This document shows, one piece after another, positions 1-7,266 of a stretch of DNA of 15,536 bases (the stretch's first letter is position 1; every line of letters begins with the position of its first letter). This stretch comes from an uncultured Bacteroidota bacterium (GTDB lineage: Bacteria > Bacteroidota > Bacteroidia > Bacteroidales > P3), in contig URCX01000027.1 of assembly GCA_900546465.1 (NCBI GenBank), forward strand, positions 1 through 15,536, in the 5' to 3' direction. The notes beneath the pieces were generated by a model. The model searched no databases and was not told the DNA's origin. It saw nothing but the letters and a program-made list of their open reading frames with translations. The position numbers and the translations under genes were made by a program.

Positions 1-2000
1 AAGCCTTGAAAATGTGAGTTTTGAGTCAGATTTATCGCCTTTTCGCGTACCCTGTTTTTGATATTTTCATCATATTCGCCGGTAATGATTTTTTGAATTC
101 TATCTTTTGTCTTTGCGTCAATGGTGTTATAATTCCAATATTTGCCCATGCGCATCAACGACAACAGTTTTTTGATTGCCTTTTCGGAATAGGAACCATA
201 GTCTTTTTTGAAAGGCTTTATTTTCTCAAAGACGTCGGCGAACGTTTCGGGAAGACTGTGCTTTTTCTCAAACTTTTTCAATGCCTTTCCAATTTCTATT
301 TTATCATCAACGGAATAAAGAATATGCCAAAGCGACATTTCCATTTCAGAAGTCAGAACTTTTTCATCAACACCGCATTTTTTCAGTCCTGAAAGTAATT
401 CGGCTCTTGTTTCGTTGCAAGGATATTCTTTATCTTCAACGTAGTTCCAGCGATAGGGATATTCTGCTTTGCCTTTGCCTTTTTTGAACTTGAAGTATGA
501 ACTGAGCAAAGTGTCTTGCTTTATGGATTTCCGTGTATTCAACCAATCGAATAGTTCTGTATAGTCATCTTCTGACTTCAGTAATTCTGCTGTAACATCA
601 ACATCTATTTGTAGTTTCCCATTTACCTCTTTTTCTCGTTGATAAATACGCAAATTCTTCACGAATTGCCATAGTCGGAATTCTTGAAACAGTGGGTTTG
701 ATTTGGCAATGCATTTGATTGTCGCATGCTTTAACTCCCCTGTTTCTTTATCCATATAAGACAATTCTTCGTAGGGGCAATTCGCAATTAGCGACTTTTT
801 ACTTTTTAGTGGGCGTTGGTAGAATATGATGTCATCCAAAAGTAAATCTTTCAAATTGCGGTTGTTAATGCTGTTACGATACGCATCATTTGACGGATAC
901 AATTCTTTACAACAAGCGGTATATAACTCTTTATCTTGCAATTCCACATGAAATTCTTTTTGCTTTTCCAAGATTTGTTTCAGTTCGTCTCTGTAGAATT
1001 TGCGTTCTATCGTGCGAACCAATTTACCAATGATTTTTTGTTGAGGATTTGCAAGAATTGAATCGTAGATAAATGTTCCAACTGTTTTTTGACTTGAGCC
1101 TATATCCTTTTCTGTCTTTTTTTTCAGCAAAGTCCAATCGTCTTCTTTTGGGGCACGGAAAGAACGTTTTACATTACCATCTTTATCAATTTTCGGAGTT
1201 CCATCATTGTTCACATCCGTTGTTACAATGAATTCTTTGACCTTCCCAACCCAATCGAGCGGAACATTGCTTGGGCGTCGGTATATCCAGCCGTTTTCCA
1301 AATGGACATTGTACCAAGTATCTGTTCCCTTTTTTTCTCCAGTATCTTCGACAGAAACCACTTTCAATGCGAAAAATTCGACTTGCTTATTTGATTTTTC
1401 ATCTTCTTCCTCGCCGCGTAATTGATAATAGCCTCGCTTTTGATTGAAATTTAGGAGTATCCATGCCAATTCTTCTTTTGTGATTGCTTGCGTCAATGCC
1501 TTTTTTCGCAAATAATAGATAGTCCAATCGTATGGCACTTTCTTGCCATCAGCTGTAAGTTCCGGCTGACGCTTATGAAAATCTTCAAGCATTTCATTGA
1601 ACGAGTCTTGGAAAATAAACTCAAATTTTCCATTTGAGCTTTTTCTCCACGCAATTTTGGGTTCAGAATCCGTTGTGAATTTGCCGTAGCGATTCAGTTC
1701 TCTTGCAAAATGTTCCGGTAAAAAACCAAGTAGATTCAATACTCTGAGTAAGCGTTCACGGCGTAATATACAACGTTCCCGTAAGCGTCGGTTTCCACGT
1801 AATTGCGTACGTTCTGCTGTTTGTGAAACAGAATTCCCGCTCTCAAAATTCCCGATAATACTGCTGTCCATAGGAATTATCCTGCTTCCTGCACACTCTA
1901 TTCCTACAAGTTCCTTTTTATTATCTTCTGTTTCTGCTTCGTTTACTACCGCCCAGCCTATGCTGTTCGTGCCTAAATCCAAACCTAATATTTTCTTCAT
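1..2000 (-). CDS. cas9: CRISPR-associated endonuclease Cas9, type II-C-like (N-terminal 666 residues; 3' end beyond window)
   Basis: RNA-guided DNA endonuclease of a type II CRISPR system. The reading frame from the ATG at 2000 down to base 3 was translated by hand and has no stop or frameshift. Residues 4-19 are the RuvC-I motif (ILGLDLGTNSIGWAVV) with the expected catalytic aspartate D8. Residues 60-90 form the arginine-rich bridge helix (QLRGNRRLRERCILRRERLL). The rest (about 90-666) is the recognition lobe, with stretches such as NFNQKRGYYQLRGEE and FYQRPLKSKKSLI that are familiar from large Bacteroidetes Cas9 proteins. RuvC-II, HNH, RuvC-III and the PAM-interacting domain would lie outside the window. 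The start is fixed by the RuvC-I position and a TACCTTTG promoter box 30 bases upstream. The gene is visibly AT-rich (bases 601-660: 19 G+C of 60; inside gcvP at 9541-9600: 28 of 60), compatible with horizontal acquisition. Cas9 is certain; subtype II-C is inferred from resemblance and from the tracrRNA next to it. Confidence 0.95.
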   Translation of the reverse strand, partial: MKKILGLDLGTNSIGWAVVNEAETEDNKKELVGIECAGSRIIPMDSSIIGNFESGNSVSQTAERTQLRGNRRLRERCILRRERLLRVLNLLGFLPEHFARELNRYGKFTTDSEPKIAWRKSSNGKFEFIFQDSFNEMLEDFHKRQPELTADGKKVPYDWTIYYLRKKALTQAITKEELAWILLNFNQKRGYYQLRGEEEDEKSNKQVEFFALKVVSVEDTGEKKGTDTWYNVHLENGWIYRRPSNVPLDWVGKVKEFIVTTDVNNDGTPKIDKDGNVKRSFRAPKEDDWTLLKKKTEKDIGSSQKTVGTFIYDSILANPQQKIIGKLVRTIERKFYRDELKQILEKQKEFHVELQDKELYTACCKELYPSNDAYRNSINNRNLKDLLLDDIIFYQRPLKSKKSLIANCPYEELSYMDKETGELKHATIKCIAKSNPLFQEFRLWQFVKNLRIYQREKEVNGKLQIDVDVTAELLKSEDDYTELFDWLNTRKSIKQDTLLSSYFKFKKGKGKAEYPYRWNYVEDKEYPCNETRAELLSGLKKCGVDEKVLTSEMEMSLWHILYSVDDKIEIGKALKKFEKKHSLPETFADVFEKIKPFKKDYGSYSEKAIKKLLSLMRMGKYWNYNTIDAKTKDRIQKIITGEYDENIKNRVREKAINLTQNSHFQG

Positions 2001-2029
2001 CAGCTGTATGATTTTACTCTTTTAGTTGC

Positions 2030-2037
2030 CAAAGGTA
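2030..2037 (-). promoter_or_regulatory. Putative cas9 promoter (-7 box)
   Basis: Read on the minus strand this is TACCTTTG, a full match to the Bacteroidetes -7 consensus TAnnTTTG. It would start transcription near base 2023 and leave a leader of about 22 nt before the cas9 ATG at 2000. I see no convincing -33 TTTG at the usual 19-21 base spacing. Confidence 0.55.
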
Positions 2038-2055
2038 CAAAAAAACTTTGAAAAG

Positions 2056-2087
2056 CTTGTGTGGTTTCGAGAAAAATTGTATATTTG
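2056..2087 (+). promoter_or_regulatory. Putative tracrRNA promoter
   Basis: TATATTTG at 2080-2087 matches the TAnnTTTG -7 box. CTTG at 2056-2059 is a 3-of-4 match to the -33 TTTG, 20 bases upstream. The predicted start, about 7 bases after the -7 box, falls at 2092-2095, exactly where the anti-repeat begins. The box is back to back with the cas9 promoter; 42 bases separate the two -7 boxes. Confidence 0.65.
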
Positions 2088-2091
2088 CAGC

Positions 2092-2184
2092 ACTAATTTG
2101 AAGCAATTCACAATAAGGATTATTCCGTTGTGAGAACATTAAGAGTGGCGGTTTCGTTCTTCGGACGGAATCGTCGCTTTTTCT
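2092..2184 (+). ncRNA. Candidate tracrRNA of the type II CRISPR-Cas system
   Basis: Trans-activating CRISPR RNA would pair with the repeat part of the pre-crRNA and load Cas9. Bases 2093-2114 look like the anti-repeat: their reverse complement contains GTGAATTGCTTCAAATTAG, which resembles, from memory, the 5' half of the long repeats of Bacteroidetes II-C arrays (starting GTTGTG and containing TTGCTT and CAAAT). The following ACAATAAGG resembles the segment after the anti-repeat in other II-C tracrRNAs such as that of Neisseria. GGA-TTAT-TCC (2117-2126) could be the nexus hairpin. CACAA (2109-2113) can also pair with TTGTG (2128-2132), an alternative to repeat pairing. The RNA ends in a 15-bp stem and T-tract. 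No array is in the window, so the repeat match is a prediction. Confidence 0.8.
2145..2184 (+). terminator. Intrinsic terminator of the candidate tracrRNA
   Basis: Arms GTGGCGGTTTCGTTC (2145-2159) and GGACGGAATCGTCGC (2163-2177) pair over 15 positions with several G-U pairs around a TTC loop, followed by TTTTTCTTTG. The stem would also be the 3' hairpin of the mature RNA. The strand is set by the G-U pairs and T-tract. Confidence 0.8.
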
Positions 2185-2270
2185 TTGTTTACCATTATTT
2201 CTGAAAGAAGTTTTCTTTTGAAGCATTACCTTTATTCGTTTTATTTGTGTGTTTATCAATCTTATGATTC

Positions 2271-2278
2271 TACTTTTG
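2271..2278 (+). promoter_or_regulatory. Possible distal promoter of the dehydrogenase operon (-7 box)
   Basis: TACTTTTG matches TAnnTTTG. A TTTG at 2244-2247 lies 23 bases upstream, longer than the usual 19-21. It is 130 bases from the proposed start codon and weaker in context than the proximal box at 2378. Apart from this box I see nothing in 2186-2353. Confidence 0.3.
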
Positions 2279-2353
2279 TAGAACAGTATTTAATCGAAGA
2301 TTGTTTTGTAAAATGGCAGTTCTATCAATAGGGGACTGCGAATTTCTGTGGGA

Positions 2354-2385
2354 TTCGGGCTTGGGGATATTTTTTCGTATCTTTG
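2354..2385 (+). promoter_or_regulatory. Putative proximal promoter of the dehydrogenase operon
   Basis: TATCTTTG at 2378-2385 matches the -7 consensus, and TTCG at 2354-2357 is a 3-of-4 match to TTTG with a 20-base spacer. The predicted transcription start near 2392 lies downstream of the first in-frame ATG (2301) and just before the ATG at 2409, which supports the shorter protein. Confidence 0.55.
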
Positions 2386-2408
2386 CATTTCTTTTTCAGT
2401 GTTCTGCG

Positions 2409-5348
2409 ATGGTGAAAGAAGGTTTGGAAAGTTTGAAATCTCGCTTAAAAGGTGAGTTGCGTTTTGATAAAGTAAGTCGTATATTGTATTCTACAGATGC
2501 ATCGGCTTATAGGCAAATGCCTTTGGCTGTGTTTGTACCGTGCAAAGATTGTGTGGAAGATATAAGATTGCTTTTGGATTTTTGTAAGCATAATAAAGTG
2601 TCGCTTATCCCTCGTGCGGGAGGAACCTCTCTTGCCGGTCAGGTTGTGGGAGAGGGTATCGTGGTTGATGTGAGTAAGAACTTAAAAGAGATAATCGAGA
2701 TAAATAAGGAGGAACGTTGGGTCAGAGTGCAGCCGGGTGTCGTGTTGGAGGAGTTGAATATCTTTTTGAGACCTTATGGTTTATTTTTTGCCCCCGAGAC
2801 ATCGACAGCAAATCGATGTTGTATAGGTGGAATGGTTGGGAATAATTCCTGCGGTTTACATTCTTTGGTTTATGGAAGTGTGAGAGAGCATATCTTGGAG
2901 GCTAAGGTAATTCTTGCAGACGGAGAGGAAACGGTGTTGGGAAGATGTGATGAGAAGCAGTGTCGAGAAAAGGCAGAGAAGCCAACTTCTGAGGGCGGAA
3001 TATACAGATATATACTTGATACCTATTCGGATTGTGAGATAAAGAGGGCTGTTGAAGAAGCATTCCCCGATAAAAGTCTTACAAGGCGGAATAACGGTTA
3101 TGCTTTGGATACCTTGACGGAGGGCTTTCCCTTAAATCTTGCCCGTTTGTATTGCGGCAGTGAGGGAACTTTGGCTTTTGCCACTGAGTTCAAATTGAAT
3201 TTACTTCCTTTACCACCAAAGGAGAAAGCCTTGGTGTGTGTACACTTCAAATCTTTACAAGACAGTTTTTATGGAAATCTGACAGCTTTGCGGCACAATC
3301 CCATGGCAGTGGAGTTGATGGATAACAATATAATAGAGGCTGCATATAGGAATTTGGAACAAAGAGAGAATACTTTCTTCATAAAAGGTAAGCCTAAGTC
3401 AGTATTGATTGTCGAGTTTTCAGCTGCAAAAAGAGAGGAGCTGGAACAGCAAGCAGAGGTACTTGTGCAGGATTTCAAGGCAGAGGGTAAGGCATATGAT
3501 TTCAGTATTGTTTATGGAGAAGATACGAGGAGAGTGTGGAGTTTGAGAAAAGCAGGTTTGGGACTGCTGACCAATGTTCCCGGCTCTTTGAAACCTGTAT
3601 CTGTGGTGGAGGATACGGCTGTGGCGGTAGAAAAATTGCCGGATTACATGCGGGAGTTTCAAAATATGCTTGACGCTTATGGTTTGAGTTGTGTATATCA
3701 TGCTCATATCGCAACGGGAGAGTTGCATTTGCGTCCTGTATTGAACCTCAAAGAAAAGAAAGATGTCGAGTTGTTCCGAAGGCTTGCATACGATACTGCT
3801 TTGTTGGTAAAGAAATATGGAGGAAGTCTGAGCGGGGAACATGGGGACGGAAGATTGCGTGGTGAGTGGATACCCCTTATGTATGGTGAAAGAGTGTATG
3901 ACCTGATGAGGGAGATGAAGCATGTTTGGGATTCGGATAATGTTTTCAATCCGGGTAAAATAGTGAACACTCCTGCCATGAACGACAATTTGCGGTACGA
4001 GGGGACAAAACGGAGTGAAGTACATACGTATTATGATTTCACCAAGGAACAAGGAGTCTTGTGTGCAGCGGAGCAGTGCAACGGAGCGGCAGAATGCAGA
4101 AAGAGCAGCATAATCGGTGGTTTGATGTGTCCGACTTTCAAGGTCAGCGGCAAAGAAGAGGAGAGTACACGTGCAAGAGCGAACATTGTTAGGGAAATGC
4201 TTTCATTTTCCAAAGAGAAAGACCCCTTGGGAAGCAAGGAAGTGAAGCAGATATTGGACGATTGTTTGATGTGTAAGGCTTGTAAAAGGGAATGTTCCTC
4301 CAACGTGGATATAAGCAAGTTGAAAAGCGAAGCTTTGCAGCATTATTACGATAAACATGCTTATCCTTTGAGCGTATTGTTGATGAACAGTCTGACACGA
4401 ATGCAGAGAATAGCTGCAGTAATGCCTTCGGTGTATAATTTCTTTGTTTCTAACGACTTTACCTCAGGATTATTGAAGTCTGTCATGGGCTTTGCGGAAG
4501 AGAGAAAACTGCCGACAATTCAATCCTGTAACTTCGATAAACTGATTAAACAGGAAATCGGACTGAATGAGAGCTTTGAAAAATCAGATAAATCTACCAT
4601 ATACATATATATAGACGAATTTTCTCGTTTTCAAGATACAAAGGTGGCGAAGAAAGCAGTGGCATTATTTGTTGCTTTGGGTTACAGAGTGAAGAAAGCT
4701 CCTATATGCGAAAGCGGAAGAATAGCCATAAGTAAGGGAATGTTGAAGAAAGCAAAAAAAATTGCGAGAAAGAATATAGAAGCCTTACTTTCCGTGATTT
4801 CAAAAGACACACCCTTGGTTGGTTTGGAGCCATCGGCTTTATTGAGTTTGCGAGATGAATATCCTGTATTGGCAGAAGGCTACAAAGAGTTTGCGGAAAT
4901 GAATCATCATGTCTATCTTTTCGATGAATTTATTGCGAAAGAGATAGATGAAAACAGAATAAAGAGTTCCTCATTCACCGATAAGGAAGAGCATATCATT
5001 CTTCACGGACATTGTCAGCAAAAGGCATTGATAGGAACTGCCTGCATGGAAAAAATGTTATCTTTGCCGAAAAATTACAAAGTGGAAGTTCTTCCGACGG
5101 CTTGTTGCGGTATGGCCGGAAGTTACGGATACGAGAAAAGACATTACGAGATGAGTAAACGGATTGCAGAGAGTGTTCTTGTGCCTGCGATAAAGAATGC
5201 ATCGAAAGATACCATTGTCGCAGCCCCCGGCACAAGTTGCAGAGAGCAAATAAGACATTTTACCTCACGAGAGGCTCTGCACCCGATAGAAATACTATAT
5301 AATGCATTGAAATCAAACAATAGAAATAATGAATCGCCTTTATCATAA
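2409..5348 (+). CDS. FAD/Fe-S D-2-hydroxyacid dehydrogenase, YdiJ-like (FAD-binding oxidase fused to Fe-S reductase domain)
   Basis: Flavoprotein of 979 residues that likely oxidises a D-2-hydroxyacid (D-2-hydroxyglutarate for the E. coli relative YdiJ, D-lactate or glycolate for other relatives) and passes electrons through Fe-S clusters. Order: PCMH-type FAD domain with PRAGGTSLAGQ at 68-78; FAD-oxidase C-terminal domain with SGEHGDGRLRGEW from 475 and NPGKIV near 513; a cysteine group C557, C563, C574-P; a classic CxxCxxCxxxC cluster at 619, 622, 625 and 629; then a CCG-type domain with HGHCQQKAL (866-874) and CCGMAGSYGYE (899-909). YdiJ is of similar length and shows the same fusion. The frame is open from an ATG at 2301, but that would add 36 residues upstream of the promoter at 2354-2385; the ATG at 2409 is preferred. 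The end overlaps the next gene by 20 bases. Substrate is not determined by the sequence. Confidence 0.9.
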   Translation: MVKEGLESLKSRLKGELRFDKVSRILYSTDASAYRQMPLAVFVPCKDCVEDIRLLLDFCKHNKVSLIPRAGGTSLAGQVVGEGIVVDVSKNLKEIIEINKEERWVRVQPGVVLEELNIFLRPYGLFFAPETSTANRCCIGGMVGNNSCGLHSLVYGSVREHILEAKVILADGEETVLGRCDEKQCREKAEKPTSEGGIYRYILDTYSDCEIKRAVEEAFPDKSLTRRNNGYALDTLTEGFPLNLARLYCGSEGTLAFATEFKLNLLPLPPKEKALVCVHFKSLQDSFYGNLTALRHNPMAVELMDNNIIEAAYRNLEQRENTFFIKGKPKSVLIVEFSAAKREELEQQAEVLVQDFKAEGKAYDFSIVYGEDTRRVWSLRKAGLGLLTNVPGSLKPVSVVEDTAVAVEKLPDYMREFQNMLDAYGLSCVYHAHIATGELHLRPVLNLKEKKDVELFRRLAYDTALLVKKYGGSLSGEHGDGRLRGEWIPLMYGERVYDLMREMKHVWDSDNVFNPGKIVNTPAMNDNLRYEGTKRSEVHTYYDFTKEQGVLCAAEQCNGAAECRKSSIIGGLMCPTFKVSGKEEESTRARANIVREMLSFSKEKDPLGSKEVKQILDDCLMCKACKRECSSNVDISKLKSEALQHYYDKHAYPLSVLLMNSLTRMQRIAAVMPSVYNFFVSNDFTSGLLKSVMGFAEERKLPTIQSCNFDKLIKQEIGLNESFEKSDKSTIYIYIDEFSRFQDTKVAKKAVALFVALGYRVKKAPICESGRIAISKGMLKKAKKIARKNIEALLSVISKDTPLVGLEPSALLSLRDEYPVLAEGYKEFAEMNHHVYLFDEFIAKEIDENRIKSSSFTDKEEHIILHGHCQQKALIGTACMEKMLSLPKNYKVEVLPTACCGMAGSYGYEKRHYEMSKRIAESVLVPAIKNASKDTIVAAPGTSCREQIRHFTSREALHPIEILYNALKSNNRNNESPLS

Positions 5349-7266
5349 AATGTTGGCATTGATAGACAGATTCATGTCAGACAGGTATATTCCGACATGG
5401 GTTGTATCTTTGATAGATGCCGTAATTGTTGTTTTGTCTGTTTTTATCTCGGGATTGCTTCTTGATGTTAAAGAGAAGTGGTTCCATTTTCCTTTTGACG
5501 CTTACTCTTTGCGATTTATCTGCCTTACAAGTGTTTTGCTTATATTGGCTTTGAGAGTATTTAATGTTCATCGCAGCGTTATAAGATACTCTTCTTTCAG
5601 CGATATGATGCGGATATTTTTTGCCGTGCTTTCATCTACACTTGTTCTTTTGGTAATAAATGCCGTGTATAAGCTCAATGCGGACATGGACTACATTCCC
5701 AAAGAACTTATTGTGATAGACGCCTGCATCAGTTATATGTTTCTGTTTATGTTTCGTATGTTTGTGCGATGGCTATTTGAGAAAGCATATAAGGCAGGAG
5801 TCAATACGGAATTGAATACGCAGGTTGTGATTTTCGGTGCGGGTAGAACAGGTACTGCTACGGCAAATACGCTTGCAAGTGCTTCGAGAAAATATTATAT
5901 CAAAGGCTTCATAGACGATGACCCCAATCTTTGCGGAAAGACAATAATGGGTCAGAAAATTTATCCGAGGGAAAAGCAGGAGTTTTTGATTAAGTATAAA
6001 GATATAGACCAACTTATAATTGCCACAAACAGGATAAGCACGGAAAGAAAGAACGAAATCTTTGAGTTATGCCATGCAAACAAAGTAAAGGTTCTTACTG
6101 TGCCGCCAATAAGCACGTGGACTGATGGAAAATTAAGAGAAAATCAGATTCAGGAAATAAGAATAGAAGACCTTTTGGGCAGAAAGGAGATAAAAATAAA
6201 CCGTAATCTTATTCATGGAGAATTATCCGGCAAAAGGATTTTGATAAGCGGTGCTGCCGGAAGCATAGGAAGCGAAATTGTAAGGCAGTTGGCAAATTTT
6301 CCTGTCGAACTTATATTGTTGGATGCTGCCGAAACACCGCTCTATAACATAGAAAACGAATTGAACGATAAGTTTCCGAATGTTCAAAAGGATATTGTCA
6401 TTGCTTCGGTTAGCGATAAGAATGCTTTGAAGGAGGTGTTCGCAAAGTATCGTCCTCAAATCGTTTTTCATGCGGCGGCTTATAAGCATGTGCCGATGAT
6501 GGAACGTTCGCCTTATGAGGCTGCATATAATAATATTATAGGTACCAAGAACATTGCAGATACTGCTTTGGAAGCAGAAACGGAGAAGTTTATAATGATT
6601 TCCACCGATAAGGCGGTCAATCCGACCAATGTGATGGGTGCAAGCAAGAGATATGCCGAAATGTATATACAGCAACTGAACTCTCGTGGCGAGACCAAGT
6701 TCATAACCACTCGTTTCGGCAATGTCTTAGGCTCGAACGGAAGCGTTATTCCTCGTTTCAAGGCTCAAATTCTTCATGGCGGTCCTGTAACGGTTACTCA
6801 CCCTGAAATCACTCGTTATTTCATGACCATTCCCGAGGCAAGCCGTTTGGTTTTGGAAGCTGCCATTATGGGTAAAGGAGGTGAGATTTTTCTCTTCGAC
6901 ATGGGCGAATCGGTAAAAATCCGTTCCCTTGCCGAAAGAATGATAAAACTTTCAGGACTTGAACCGGGTAAGGATATTGAAATAAAATATACGGGTTTGC
7001 GTCCGGGTGAAAAGCTTAGAGAAGAGCTTCTGACACAGAAAGAGAACACTCTTCCGACATATCATGAGAAGATATTCATTGCAAAACAAGAGGAAGTGGA
7101 TTCTCAGGAGGTTGAAAAGTGTATAAGCGAATTGGCAGAAATTCTCTCTTCCGACCAAGAGGACAGAGACATGGCAATAGTGAAAAATATAAAACGCTTA
7201 GTCTCCACTTTCAAAAGCAATAACAGTATATACGAAGTGCTTGACGAGAAGAATGAAAAGGAATAA
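5329..7266 (+). CDS. Membrane-bound nucleotide-sugar 4,6-dehydratase/epimerase, WbpM/CapD/FlaA1 class
   Basis: Inner-membrane enzyme of 645 residues that likely converts a UDP-N-acetylhexosamine to a 4-keto-6-deoxy (or epimerised) sugar for surface polysaccharide. Four probable membrane segments lie near residues 22-46, 60-79, 93-113 and 126-149. A first Rossmann-like domain starts with VVIFGAGRTG (166-175). The catalytic SDR domain has the NAD(P) motif SGAAGSIGSE (307-316) and STDKAVNPTNVMGASK (425-440). M436 sits where ordinary SDR enzymes have the YxxxK tyrosine; the S-M-K arrangement is a known trait of the WbpM family, so this is not a defect. RPGEKLREEL near 564 is also family-typical. 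It overlaps the upstream gene by 20 bases and the next by 14, so it is translated in one operon. An alternative ATG at 5350 would remove the upstream overlap and 7 residues. The exact sugar cannot be told. Confidence 0.92.
   Translation: MNRLYHKMLALIDRFMSDRYIPTWVVSLIDAVIVVLSVFISGLLLDVKEKWFHFPFDAYSLRFICLTSVLLILALRVFNVHRSVIRYSSFSDMMRIFFAVLSSTLVLLVINAVYKLNADMDYIPKELIVIDACISYMFLFMFRMFVRWLFEKAYKAGVNTELNTQVVIFGAGRTGTATANTLASASRKYYIKGFIDDDPNLCGKTIMGQKIYPREKQEFLIKYKDIDQLIIATNRISTERKNEIFELCHANKVKVLTVPPISTWTDGKLRENQIQEIRIEDLLGRKEIKINRNLIHGELSGKRILISGAAGSIGSEIVRQLANFPVELILLDAAETPLYNIENELNDKFPNVQKDIVIASVSDKNALKEVFAKYRPQIVFHAAAYKHVPMMERSPYEAAYNNIIGTKNIADTALEAETEKFIMISTDKAVNPTNVMGASKRYAEMYIQQLNSRGETKFITTRFGNVLGSNGSVIPRFKAQILHGGPVTVTHPEITRYFMTIPEASRLVLEAAIMGKGGEIFLFDMGESVKIRSLAERMIKLSGLEPGKDIEIKYTGLRPGEKLREELLTQKENTLPTYHEKIFIAKQEEVDSQEVEKCISELAEILSSDQEDRDMAIVKNIKRLVSTFKSNNSIYEVLDEKNEKE

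Noticed and set aside
21..487. Plus-strand open frames of 123 and 68 codons
   Set aside because: They lie antisense to the uninterrupted cas9 frame and resemble no known family.
2014..2259. Minus-strand open frame of 81 codons upstream of cas9
   Set aside because: It covers both promoters and the tracrRNA candidate in antisense, and its residues show no family features.
6625..6642. Missing catalytic tyrosine in the WbpM/CapD-type dehydratase
   Set aside because: Methionine at the YxxxK tyrosine position is a known trait of this family, so the enzyme is not expected to be inactive.
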